A stretch of DNA of 64,000 nt, from contig NZ_CP122458.1 in the NCBI RefSeq assembly GCF_032598905.1, positions 2,232,001 to 2,296,000 on the forward strand, written 5' to 3'. This DNA comes from Streptomyces sp. 11x1. GTDB taxonomy: Bacteria > Actinomycetota > Actinomycetes > Streptomycetales > Streptomycetaceae. This document shows positions 25,206 through 33,392 of the stretch, in pieces. The position numbers and the translations under genes are program-made. Below the pieces are notes generated by a model. That model was not told the origin of the DNA. It did no database searches and saw only the letters and a list, made by a program, of their open reading frames with translations. The first letter of the stretch is position 1, and every line of letters begins with the position of its first letter.

Positions 25206-25870
25206 GAGTGAGCAGATAGAGATCGCATCCACGATCTCACCGCGCGCGTGCGCTTCAGGATGCCCACCCTTGGCGGACCAGCAGGCCAGCGGTGGGAGGA
25301 GTAGCTCGAGCGCCAACCCCTGACGGCCGCGTCCCTCGCGGTTCCGGACGGGGCCCCTCGAGTGCCCAAGCGGACGGGGCGGCTCGCGGCCACCGAGCGT
25401 GATCAGTTGGCTCGCCTCGCGAAGGAACTCACGACAGTTGATTACGCGAGCTCACCAGTACCGAGGCCGCTGACCTCAACAACCCGACCCGGTCGGCCGT
25501 GGCGCCGGAGCGGGAGACCAGCTGGGCGGGTGCGGCGACCGACAAGACGGCGCCCTACCCGCACTTCCCCTACCACCGCCAGGAAGGCTTCGCCCGCCTC
25601 AACCCACCAGTGGTCGCACCTCCGCCCGCCGCGTGACGCCGACGGCAGTGACCGAAGCGGCCGCCCGCGCGTCCCACACTCACCGTCTCGCAGAGGACGG
25701 CCAGGCGTCACGAAACGATGCGCCCAGATGGTGCGGTCCGGCCACTCCGCTACCACTGCGGCGCTCCGAGCGGCGCGCCAACAAGGCTCCACTTGTTCGA
25801 GGTTTCGAAAGTTTTGGCTGAGGTGGTCCTCTGAATTCCTGCTTCTTCCCGCCGTGTTGAGTTGGGCTTA
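25206..25870. other. Long interval without a supported gene, probable remnant DNA
   Basis: About 665 bases with several short overlapping open frames but none with convincing codon bias, ribosome site or domain. A fragment reading ATERDQLARLAKEL (near 25389-25430) looks protein-like but breaks up at the second copy of the 34-base repeat. The simplest reading is a decayed insertion boundary between the ArsR operon and the LacI gene. Confidence 0.5.
25427..25460 (+). repeat. Direct repeat copy B flanking the SRPBCC operon
   Basis: ACTCACGACAGTTGATTACG... ending GAGCTCACCAGTA, same orientation and 28 of 34 bases identical to 23634-23667. The two copies lie 1.76 kb apart with the SRPBCC/ArsR operon between them. 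Confidence 0.7.
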
Positions 25871-25875
25871 ACGTA

Positions 25876-25887
25876 GAGAGCGCTTGC
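25876..25887 (+). promoter_or_regulatory. LacI-type operator upstream of the LacI-family gene
   Basis: GAGAGCGCTTGC lies 85 bases before the LacI-family start codon. It is identical to a box at 30148-30159 and one base different from the box at 3596-3607 in the pectin locus. Autoregulation by the downstream protein is a natural inference. Confidence 0.55.
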
Positions 25888-25972
25888 TAAGCGGCTCGGG
25901 ATCGGCCGTGGACGGAGCCCTGTTCGAAAATTTCACCGGCCCTCGGGACGGGCCCTGAGAGGTGGAGTCGCG

Positions 25973-27013
25973 ATGGTGCGTGGCGGGAGCGCGACGGCCG
26001 GGCCGACGCTGGCGGTGGTGGCGCGCGAGGCCGGGGTGTCCGTACCCACGGCCTCGAAGGTGGTCAACGGCCGCGAGGACGTGGCCCCCGAGACCAGGCG
26101 CCGGGTCACCGAGGCGTTGGACCGGCTCGGCTATGTCCGCAGACCCCGGTTCGAGGCGTCCAAGCCGCCCCGCATGGTCGACCTGGTGGTGCACTCCTTG
26201 GAGAGCTCCTGGTCGGGCGCCGTACTGCACGGCGTCGAACAGGCCGCCCACGACGCAGGCCTGGAGGTCGTCGTCTCGGCCGACCTGACCCGCACCCGGG
26301 GCGCCCGCCCCGAACACGGCTGGTTCGACAAGCTGACCGCCCGCGGCTCCGCCGGAGTGCTCTTCAACCTGGCCGAACTGTCCCCCGCCCAGTACTCCTG
26401 GCTCACCCAGCACCGCATCCCGTTCGTGCTGATCGACCCGGTTCTCGAGCCACCGCCCGGCGTCCTGTCCGTGGGCGCGGCCAACTGGCAGGGCGGAACG
26501 ACCGCCACCGACCATCTGCTGTCCCTGGGGCACGAGCGGATCGCCGTGATCGCCGGCTACCGGCGCAAGATGTGCAGCAGCGCCCGGGTCGCGGGCTACC
26601 GCTCGGCACTCACGACCGCGGGCCTGCCGTACCGCCCGGAGTACGTCCGTTACGGCAACTTCATGGAGACCACCGCCCGGCACCGGATGCTCCAGCTGCT
26701 CGACCTCCCCGAGCCCCCGACAGCCGTCTTCGTCTGCTCGGACAAGATGGCCCTCGGCGTCTACGAGGCACTGGCCGAGCGGGGGTTGCAGGTGCCGGAC
26801 GACATCAGCGTGGTCGGATTCGACGACCTTCCCGAGGCCCGCTGGGCGTCCCCACGTCTGACCACCGTCCGCCAGCCGCTCTCGGAGATGGCCCAGACCG
26901 CGCTACGGCTGCTGGTGCGGATGATGGAGGGCCACCAACCGGAGGGCACCCGTACCGAGTTGTCGACGCGGCTGGTGGAGCGGGCCAGTACGGGGGCGCC
27001 GCGCTCGGTCTGA
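25973..27013 (+). CDS. LacI/GalR-family transcriptional repressor
   Basis: This 346-residue protein has the LacI helix-turn-helix and hinge (residues about 11-60: TLAVVAREAGVSVPTASKVV, NGREDVAPETRRRVTEALDR, LGYV) followed by a periplasmic-binding-like sugar domain (about 68-335, with VFVCSDKMALGVYEAL and ISVVGFDDLPEARW). The ATG has GGTGGAG upstream. No transporter or glycosidase is immediately adjacent, so its regulon may be elsewhere; an AAGCGCTT-type box in its own upstream region matches one in the pectin locus at 3.6 kb, a plausible but untested target. Confidence 0.92.
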   Translation: MVRGGSATAGPTLAVVAREAGVSVPTASKVVNGREDVAPETRRRVTEALDRLGYVRRPRFEASKPPRMVDLVVHSLESSWSGAVLHGVEQAAHDAGLEVVVSADLTRTRGARPEHGWFDKLTARGSAGVLFNLAELSPAQYSWLTQHRIPFVLIDPVLEPPPGVLSVGAANWQGGTTATDHLLSLGHERIAVIAGYRRKMCSSARVAGYRSALTTAGLPYRPEYVRYGNFMETTARHRMLQLLDLPEPPTAVFVCSDKMALGVYEALAERGLQVPDDISVVGFDDLPEARWASPRLTTVRQPLSEMAQTALRLLVRMMEGHQPEGTRTELSTRLVERASTGAPRSV

Positions 27014-27203
27014 GCCGATGGGGCGGGGTGCGTCGCGGTTCGGTCAAGTGGTTGCGGGGGACCTCGGTTCGGGTGAACGGTGGGCGTCGTGGGACCGTAC
27101 GGATAGGGATGGCCAATCGGGTGTCCCGGCGGTCCCGAGGCACCGGCCCACTCCGCTCCACCAGCACCGAGCTCCACATGCTCCACAGGGAAGGACCTTC
27201 GGG

Positions 27204-29306
27204 TTGTCGCACATACGCTCTCCGCAGCTTCCGGGACCGACGCCGACACCGGACGACGACAAGGCCCCGGAGGACGCCGCTCCTCCGCAGGTGGACACGG
27301 TCGCGGAGACCGAGCCGACGGCGGAGACGCGGGCGGAGACACCGGCCGACAAGGCGGAGACACCCGAGAAGTCCGAGGAGTCCGCGCCCACCCCCAAGGC
27401 AGATCGGGAGCACTCCGAGGCCACCGCCGAGCCCAAGACGGACATCCCCGCACCCGCGGCGGAGTCCACCGCACCCGAGACGGCCGCCGCAGGCCCCGAC
27501 ACGGACGCCCCCGCACCCGCACCCGCACCCGCACCCGCCGCAGACGCTTCCGCACCCGAGGCAGCCACTCCCGACCCGGCCCCCGACCCGGCCCCCGACC
27601 CGGACTCGGCCTCCGACGCGGACCCCGCCCCCACCGCAGCCCCCTCCCCCGGCTGGCGCGTGCGGCACCCCCGGGCCGCGCGTGGGCTCGCCTGGGCCGC
27701 CACGGGGCTGGCCGTCGTGCTCGTGCTGTTCGCGCTCGTCGTGCCGAACGACATCACCGAGCTCGACCCCGGCCGGTTCCTGCGGATCCCGGCGGAGGGC
27801 ATCCTCGTGGCGGGCCTGCTGCTCGTCCTCCCCGCGAAGGCGCGCCGCGTGGCGGTCGTGGTGGTCGGCGTGGTGCTCGGCCTGCTGACCATCGTCAAGG
27901 TGCTGGACATGGGCTCGTACTGGACCCTGGACCGCCCCTTCGACCTGGTGCTGGACTGGATCCTGCTGGACGACGCGCTGTCGTTCATGAAGGACTCGCT
28001 CGGTGGGGCCGCCGCCCAGGCCGCGACCGTCGGGGTGATCGCGCTCGCGCTGGCGCTGCCCGTGCTGATGACGCTCGCGGTCGTACGACTGAGCCGGCTG
28101 ATGGTGCGCAACCGGCACACGGCGAGCCGTACGCTCCTCGTCCTGGGGACCGCGTGGATCACCTGCTCGACGCTGACGCTGGAGATATCCGACGTCCCCG
28201 TCGCCTCGCACAGCGCGGCCACCCTCGTCGAGAACCGGATCGAGGCGGTCAGCAACGGCCTGAAGGACGGCGAGGCGTTCCGCAAGCAGGCCGCGGTGGA
28301 CGCCTTCGCCGACGTACCGCCGGACCGGTTGCTGACGGGGCTGCGCGGCAAGGACGTACTGATCACGTTCATCGAGAGCTACGGCCGTTCCGCGATCGAC
28401 GACCCGCGGATGGGCGAACCGCTCGGTGAGACCCTCGCGCAGAAGACACAGGAGCTGAAGGACGCCGGATACGCCTCGCAGAGCGGCTGGCTGCGCTCCC
28501 CGATCACGGGCGCCGGCAGCTGGCTGGGGCACTCCACGTTCCTGTCCGGTCTGTGGATCAAGAACCAGTCGCGGTACAACCACCTCGTCGCGAGCGACCG
28601 GCTCACCCTCACCGAGGCGTTCCGCCGCACCGGCGCCTGGCGCACGGTCGGCATCGTGCCCGGCACCCAGAAGGCGTGGCCCGAGGGCAAGTACTTCGGG
28701 CTGGACCACATCTACGACTCCGACCAACTGGGCTACCAGGGGCCGAAGTTCAGCTGGTCCACGATGCCCGACCAGTACACGCTGAAGGCCTTCCAGGAGC
28801 TGGAGCACGGCAAGGAGGACCGGGAGCCGATGATGGCGGAGATCATCCTGACCTCCAGCCACAACCCGTGGGCGCCGATCCCGAGCACCATCCCCGAGGA
28901 GCGGATCGGTGACGGCTCGGTCTACCACTCCCTCCAGAAGGCCGAGGGCAAGAACCCGACGGAGGTCTGGAAGGATCCGCTGGCCGTCCGGGACGAGTAC
29001 CGCAAGTCCATCCAGTACTCGGTGACCAGCCTCGTCGACTTCGTCGCGAAGTACGGCTCCGAGGACACCGTGCTGGTCTTCCTCGGCGACCACCAGCCCA
29101 ACAAGACGGTCACCGGCGACAACCCCAGCCACGACGTACCGGTGTCGATCGTCGCCAAGGACCCCGAAGTGCTGGAGAAGATCTCCGACTGGGGCTGGAC
29201 GGACGGGCTCAAGCCCGCCGACTCCACGCCGACCTGGCGGATGGACAAGTTCCGTGACCGCTTCATGACGGCGTTCGGGCCGCAGCAGCCGGGCGGCACG
29301 CCCTGA
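27204..29306 (+). CDS. Sulfatase/alkaline-phosphatase-superfamily membrane protein
   Basis: The TTG start is chosen because GGGAAGGA lies just upstream and no ATG or GTG is well placed; the product is 700 residues. Residues about 1-150 are an acidic Ala/Pro/Glu/Thr-rich disordered tail. About four membrane helices follow, then an extracytoplasmic sulfatase-fold domain (ITFIESYGRSAIDDP, GSWLGHSTFLSGLW, VLVFLGDHQPNK). LTA-synthase and phosphoglycerol-transferase proteins share this plan, so transfer or hydrolysis of a phosphate or sulfate ester on a cell-envelope glycan is likely. It ends at a convergent terminator region. Substrate unknown. Confidence 0.85.
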   Translation: MSHIRSPQLPGPTPTPDDDKAPEDAAPPQVDTVAETEPTAETRAETPADKAETPEKSEESAPTPKADREHSEATAEPKTDIPAPAAESTAPETAAAGPDTDAPAPAPAPAPAADASAPEAATPDPAPDPAPDPDSASDADPAPTAAPSPGWRVRHPRAARGLAWAATGLAVVLVLFALVVPNDITELDPGRFLRIPAEGILVAGLLLVLPAKARRVAVVVVGVVLGLLTIVKVLDMGSYWTLDRPFDLVLDWILLDDALSFMKDSLGGAAAQAATVGVIALALALPVLMTLAVVRLSRLMVRNRHTASRTLLVLGTAWITCSTLTLEISDVPVASHSAATLVENRIEAVSNGLKDGEAFRKQAAVDAFADVPPDRLLTGLRGKDVLITFIESYGRSAIDDPRMGEPLGETLAQKTQELKDAGYASQSGWLRSPITGAGSWLGHSTFLSGLWIKNQSRYNHLVASDRLTLTEAFRRTGAWRTVGIVPGTQKAWPEGKYFGLDHIYDSDQLGYQGPKFSWSTMPDQYTLKAFQELEHGKEDREPMMAEIILTSSHNPWAPIPSTIPEERIGDGSVYHSLQKAEGKNPTEVWKDPLAVRDEYRKSIQYSVTSLVDFVAKYGSEDTVLVFLGDHQPNKTVTGDNPSHDVPVSIVAKDPEVLEKISDWGWTDGLKPADSTPTWRMDKFRDRFMTAFGPQQPGGTP

Positions 29307-29383
29307 TCACCGACACGCCAGGTCGGAGGGCCGATCCTTCCGACAAGCGGCCCCGGGGTTGAGGCCACACCGCCGGGCGGTCG

Positions 29384-29432
29384 GCCCCCGACACCGGGCA
29401 GGGCCCGGCGGGCATCCCGTGTCGGCGGGGGC
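29384..29432. terminator. Hairpin between convergent genes
   Basis: GCCCCCGACAC (29384-29394) pairs with GTGTCGGCGGGGGC (29419-29432) with a bulge, around an inner GC-rich palindrome. A weaker GTCGGAGG/CCTTCCGAC hairpin precedes it at 29322-29344. It probably terminates both flanking genes. Confidence 0.5.
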
Positions 29433-30092
29433 TCAGCCCGAGGCGCCCACGTTCTCGCGCGGGGCCCCGTCGCCCTCCGGGGGCAGGTCTCCGCGTTCGA
29501 CCGGCCTGCCGTGGGGCGGGGGCTTGTCGCGGTGGCGGGGCGGGAGGAGGAAGGCCAGTTCGGCGTCGGTGGCGTGGTGGGCGGCGAGCGCGGCGGCCCG
29601 CAGGGCCTCGCGCTCGACGGCGGTCTCGGCGGCGCTGATCCGAAGGAGGTGCCCGTCCTCCGGTACGGCGTACTCGTGCTGTCCCGCCGAGGTGCGGTAC
29701 CAGGCGTCCCCGTCCCGCTCGCAGTGGACCGCCTCGCCCGTGCCCTGGCCCACCGGCTCCTCGGGACAGCCGGCGGCGGTCATCCCGCCCCGGTCGACGA
29801 GGAGCAGGAGCTGGGCACTGTTCTCGTGGGACCAGTAGGCGGCGGAGAACCCGTCGTCGCCGTACACGCCGACGGACTGGCGGGCCAGCGTGAACCCGGG
29901 GGACTCGGTGACGTAGACGAGCCCCGGCGCGAGGCCCAGCGCCTCGGCACGGGCGTGCAGTTCGGCCCGGTCGGGGAGCGGCTTCAGGGGCTCCCTGTCC
30001 CCGACCACGACCTCCTCGGTCCCGCAGGCGGCGAGCAGCGTCGGCAGGAGCGCCAACGGCAGCAGAACCCGCGCGGTACGGAGCATGGACAT
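29433..30092 (-). CDS. Secreted lipoprotein of unknown function
   Basis: This 219-residue protein starts MSMLRTARVLLPLALLPTLL and has a lipobox ending LAAC, so it should be lipid-anchored on the outer face of the membrane. The mature part has a helix followed by beta strands (GLVYVTESPGFTLARQSVGV, SAQLLLLVDRGGMTAAGC) and two further cysteines (GC, HC) that may pair. No known domain is recognised. The internal ATG pair gives the best signal sequence; an upstream in-frame ATG exists at 30122. It is convergent with the sulfatase-like gene. Confidence 0.72.
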   Translation of the reverse strand: MSMLRTARVLLPLALLPTLLAACGTEEVVVGDREPLKPLPDRAELHARAEALGLAPGLVYVTESPGFTLARQSVGVYGDDGFSAAYWSHENSAQLLLLVDRGGMTAAGCPEEPVGQGTGEAVHCERDGDAWYRTSAGQHEYAVPEDGHLLRISAAETAVEREALRAAALAAHHATDAELAFLLPPRHRDKPPPHGRPVERGDLPPEGDGAPRENVGASG

Positions 30093-30147
30093 GCCCACCA
30101 TCCTGCCGCACAGATGTTCCACAGGTGAGCCAAAGGATCCGTTCCGT

Positions 30148-30159
30148 GAGAGCGCTTGC
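30148..30159 (+). promoter_or_regulatory. LacI-type box before the VOC gene
   Basis: GAGAGCGCTTGC, identical to the box upstream of the LacI-family gene at 25973. It lies between the divergent lipoprotein and VOC gene starts. A regulatory role is inferred from the repeat only. Confidence 0.4.
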
Positions 30160-30214
30160 CCACGTGTCCGATTCCTTCAAGACCGGGCGTCACCCCTCGC
30201 CCTACGGTGGCCGC

Positions 30215-30619
30215 ATGACTCCACGACTCGACGCGATCGGGATGGTGGCCTCGGACATGGCCGCCTCCGTCACCTTCTACCGCCGGCTCGGTTTCGACTT
30301 CCCCGAGGGTGCCGAGAACCTGCCGCACGCCGAGGCCCGACTGCCGGGCGGGCTACGGCTGTTGCTCGACACCGAGGAAACTGTCCGCTCCTTCCATCCG
30401 GCGTACCGCCCGGGGTCGGGCGGCGGCGCCGGGCTCGCCCTGCTGTGCGACAGCCCGGCCGAAGTCGACGCGGCGTACGAGGAGTTGACCGGTGCCGGGT
30501 ACCACGGGGAACTCAAGCCGTGGGACGCGGTGTGGGGCCAGCGCTACGCCGTGGTGCTGGACCCCGACGGCAACGGCGTCGACCTCTTCGCGCCCCTGCC
30601 GACGCCCACCGACGGGTAG
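30215..30619 (+). CDS. VOC-family (glyoxalase/bleomycin-resistance fold) protein
   Basis: A 134-residue single-domain VOC protein: LDAIGMVASDMAASVTFYRR, GFDFPEG, and the closing VVLDPDGNGVDLFAPL. It has the usual two beta-alpha-beta-beta-beta modules. Family members are metal-dependent lyases, isomerases or drug-binding proteins; the metal ligands cannot be assigned with certainty here. The ATG at 30215 is preferred over an upstream start because homologues begin with this M-T-P/L-D-A-I segment. Function is unspecific. Confidence 0.85.
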   Translation: MTPRLDAIGMVASDMAASVTFYRRLGFDFPEGAENLPHAEARLPGGLRLLLDTEETVRSFHPAYRPGSGGGAGLALLCDSPAEVDAAYEELTGAGYHGELKPWDAVWGQRYAVVLDPDGNGVDLFAPLPTPTDG

Positions 30620-30703
30620 CCACCCGCGAACGGGTGGCCTTCCGCGAACGGGGGCCTCCCACCCACGGGCGGCCACCCACCCACGGGCGGCCGCCCGTCG
30701 CGG

Positions 30704-31390
30704 CTACCGCCCGCCGAGCAGTTCGCCGAGGGACAGCCCCGCCAAATCCCTTACGTCGCGGGCGAGATGCGCCTGGTCGGAGTAGCCGGTCCGGGCCGCC
30801 GTCTCGGCGAAGGGCACACCGTCCCGGGCGAGCGCGAGCGCCCGTTGCAGCCGCAGCACCCGGGCCAGCGTCTTGGGTCCATATCCGAAGGCGGCGAGCG
30901 ACTTCCGGTGCAACTGCCGTGCCCCGAGACCGAGTTCGTCGGCTGTCACTGCGACCGCGCGGCCCGCCTCCAGCGCTTCCACGACCTGCCGCAGCACCGG
31001 ATCGGTCCGGCCCACCTCGGCCGCCCGCTCCAGGACCACCTCTTCGAGGCCGCTCGCCGGATCGTCTGCCGCGTTCACCCGGGCCGTGAGCCGCCGCACG
31101 ACCGCCGGTGACCACAGCTCGGCCAGGTCCACCCGCCGGTCCCGCAGCTCGTGGGCCGGCACCCCCAGGAAGCCGGGCGCCTGGCCGGGGAAGAACCGGA
31201 GCCCCGCCCAACTGCCGGACACCCCTTCGGTGACGTACGCCCGGGTGTCGGGCCCGGCGACCATCAGCCGCCCTTCGTTCCAGAGCAGGTCCATGCACCC
31301 GTCGGGCAGGACCCGCCCCGCACCCGGCCGACTCGGGCTGTCGGTCCACACCACGGCCCCACCCAGCCGAGAGGTCCTTTCGACATACAC
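30704..31390 (-). CDS. AraC-family transcriptional regulator
   Basis: This roughly 228-residue protein has an N-terminal domain of the DUF6597 kind ([40 protein letters not shown]) and a C-terminal AraC double helix-turn-helix ([59 protein letters not shown]). The GTG opening [20 protein letters not shown] is chosen because related regulators begin there; a longer ATG frame runs through repetitive DNA and is unlikely. No strong ribosome site is seen, so the start is approximate. Target unknown. Confidence 0.83.
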   Translation of the reverse strand: MYVERTSRLGGAVVWTDSPSRPGAGRVLPDGCMDLLWNEGRLMVAGPDTRAYVTEGVSGSWAGLRFFPGQAPGFLGVPAHELRDRRVDLAELWSPAVVRRLTARVNAADDPASGLEEVVLERAAEVGRTDPVLRQVVEALEAGRAVAVTADELGLGARQLHRKSLAAFGYGPKTLARVLRLQRALALARDGVPFAETAARTGYSDQAHLARDVRDLAGLSLGELLGGR

Positions 31391-31698
31391 AACGAAAAGG
31401 CTAGCCCTGTGGCCAATGGCTACGCCCGGCCGACCCGGGGGCGCGGGGAACTGCGTAAGGAACCACGGCCGGCCCGTGGATGTCGGAGCGCCTCGGCCCC
31501 AACGAAGCCCCACGGCCGGTCGCAGGCTGCGGACCGTCACGGGCGGGGCGGACCGTCACGGGGCTGCGGACCGTCACGGACTGCGGACCGTGCTGGGTTG
31601 CCCGCGCAGTTCCCCGCGCCCCTAAAGAGACTGGGGTCACCCGGCGCTTGACGACGCACCGCCCGCCCAAGCCCGGCCACGGCCCCCTGCCGCGGGCC
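31391..31698. repeat. Repeat-rich interval: dispersed element and GGACCGTCACGG tandem array
   Basis: This stretch has no gene. It holds an inverted copy of the GCGCGGGGAACTGCG element (31437-31455), four near-identical GCGGACCGTCACGG units (about 31529-31596, last one degenerate), and a direct copy CGCGCAGTTCCCCGCGCCCCT (31603-31623). The two element copies face each other and could pair across the tandem array. Confidence 0.7.
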
Positions 31699-32823
31699 CT
31701 ATTCCTCCCCCTTCTTCGCCGGCGGCCGCAATCGCGACGTCACGTCCTCCGGTGGAAGGAAGCGGGACCAGCGTTCGGGGAACTCGGAGGGCATGTCGGG
31801 GTCCTCCGGGTCGTGGGAGCGGGCGGCGGCCGCGCGGGCGACGTACTCGGCGGCCTGTTCCTCGCGGAGGCGCTCGTTCGCGGCGCGGGCGGCGGCCGTG
31901 GCCGCGGCGGGCCAGACACGGTCGATCGCGGCGTTGACGGCGGCGCCGACCAGCACGGCGAAGGCGCCCACGCCGATCCACAGGAGGACGGCTACGGCGG
32001 CCGCCAGGGAGCCGTAGATCGTCGCCCCCTCGACCGTGTTCGTCAGGTAGATGCGGAGCAGGAAGCTGCCCAGCACCCACATGCCGAGGGCGACCAGGGC
32101 GCCGGGGACGTCCTCGACCCAGGGGGAACGGACCGGCACCGACACGTGGTAGAGCGTGGTGAGGAAGACGATGGACAGGACGATCACAACGGGCCAGTAG
32201 AGGACCTGGACGACGGTCGCCGACCACGGCACGATCCGGACGACGGCGTCGGGGCCGGCCACCATCAGCGGGAGCGCGATCGAGCCGATCAGCAGCGCCA
32301 CGAGGAAGAGCAGGAACGCCATGAGGCGGGTCTTGACGATGCCGCGGACTCCGTCGAGGCCGTACATGACGGTGATGGTGTCGATGAAGACGTTGACCGC
32401 GCGGGAGCCGGACCACAGGGCGAACAGGAAGCCTATGGAGATGACGTCGGGGCGACCGCCCTTCATCACGTCGTCCAGGATCGGCTGCGCGATCTGCGCG
32501 ACGCCCTTCTCGGACAGGACGGTGCGCGACGCCTCCAGGAGGTTGAGCTCCAGGCTGGCGATGGTGTCGGCGCCGGTCCAGTCGTCGACGTAGCCGAGCA
32601 GGCCGATCATGCTGAGCAGCAGCGGCGGCACGGAGAGCAGCGTGAAGAACGCCGCCTCGGCCGCGAGGCCCAGGATGCGGTACTCGATGCAGGAGTTGAC
32701 GGTGTCCTTCAGGAGCAGCCAGGCGGTCCTGCGCTTGGAGACGTCCCGGTAGAGGGCACGGGCGCGGTGGAGACGCCCCTGGGGGCTCTCCGGCGGTGGG
32801 GGTGACTGACTTGCTGGCTGCAC
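31699..32823 (-). CDS. YihY/virulence-factor BrkB family membrane protein
   Basis: This 374-residue protein has six predicted membrane helices and the YihY/BrkB pattern: DTVNSCIEYRILGLAAEAAF, FFTLLSVPPLLLSMIGLLGY, and a late PGALVALGMWVLGSFLLRIY. The C-terminal 80 residues are charged and cytoplasmic. It was once thought to be RNase BN, which is not supported; its function is unknown, possibly transport. It diverges from the Pls-like operon across 569 bases, so it might be connected with it, but such proteins are also common housekeeping genes. Confidence 0.88.
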   Translation of the reverse strand: MQPASQSPPPPESPQGRLHRARALYRDVSKRRTAWLLLKDTVNSCIEYRILGLAAEAAFFTLLSVPPLLLSMIGLLGYVDDWTGADTIASLELNLLEASRTVLSEKGVAQIAQPILDDVMKGGRPDVISIGFLFALWSGSRAVNVFIDTITVMYGLDGVRGIVKTRLMAFLLFLVALLIGSIALPLMVAGPDAVVRIVPWSATVVQVLYWPVVIVLSIVFLTTLYHVSVPVRSPWVEDVPGALVALGMWVLGSFLLRIYLTNTVEGATIYGSLAAAVAVLLWIGVGAFAVLVGAAVNAAIDRVWPAAATAAARAANERLREEQAAEYVARAAAARSHDPEDPDMPSEFPERWSRFLPPEDVTSRLRPPAKKGEE

Positions 32824-33392
32824 GCCCTAACGGTATCCGCCTGCGCGTGCCGCCCTCACCTCCCGGTGCCGCCTGCCGCGCCGCGGTCCGCATGCGGCGC
32901 ACGGTCCCCTCCGGTCGCGTCACGGGGCAGCAAACAAAGGGAAACCCAGCAGAAATCAAAGGTGATTCCGAATCGCCTTTTCTGTCATGAACGTGCTGGC
33001 CGAATCGACGAGGGGACGGAAGTGGAACGCGCGGGTGTGTTTGTACCGCCCCTTTGGAAAGTTCCCCGCTGGAACAGGGCGGGGACCCGGATCCAACAGG
33101 TCGGACGAGATCGGGGAAGGGGCGGGAAAGCGTCAATTACCCGACCTCCCTTGACCCGTTCGCGAATGTACCGAAAGAATCCGGATTGCATTCCGCTGCG
33201 CCCCTCCGGACCAGATGCCGGCACAGCGCACACCGGGGGCCCAGTCAAGGCTCCGAACAGGCCTGATCTATTCCGCCACAGCCGTCACCGCTCTCCGTTC
33301 CCGCAACCCTCCCCCCTCCTTCTGTCATTCCGCGCGCCGTCCCGTTCACCCCCGGGCGCCTTCCATCGCAATACCTGTCGCGGAGAAATTCA
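32824..33392. other. Divergent control region upstream of the Pls/Dap operon
   Basis: A 569-base interval with no credible gene and lower GC than its surroundings. It contains the palindrome at 32958-32980, a TTGACC (33151-33156) / AAGAAT (33175-33180) pair with an 18-base spacer as a possible promoter, and a TTCCCCGCTGGAA dyad near 33062. The long, AT-richer leader fits regulated secondary-metabolite genes. Confidence 0.5.
32958..32980. promoter_or_regulatory. 23-base palindrome, candidate operator or divergent terminator
   Basis: AAAGGTGATTC-C-GAATCGCCTTT has 11-base arms with one mismatch. It lies 134 bases upstream of the YihY gene start and 413 upstream of the carrier-protein gene. The flanking A/T runs would also allow a terminator-like hairpin. 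Confidence 0.5.

Noticed and set aside
25362..25871. 169-codon plus-strand frame before the LacI gene
   Set aside because: Only the first ~25 residues look protein-like; the rest is Arg/Thr/Pro-rich and crosses the 34-base repeat, so it is more likely remnant DNA.
31529..31596. CRISPR-like array
   Set aside because: Units are short (about 14 bases), spacing is irregular and there are no unique spacers or cas genes.
31699..32823. Ribonuclease BN annotation of the YihY/BrkB protein
   Set aside because: The sequence is a six-helix membrane protein without nuclease motifs; that old name is a known misassignment of the family.
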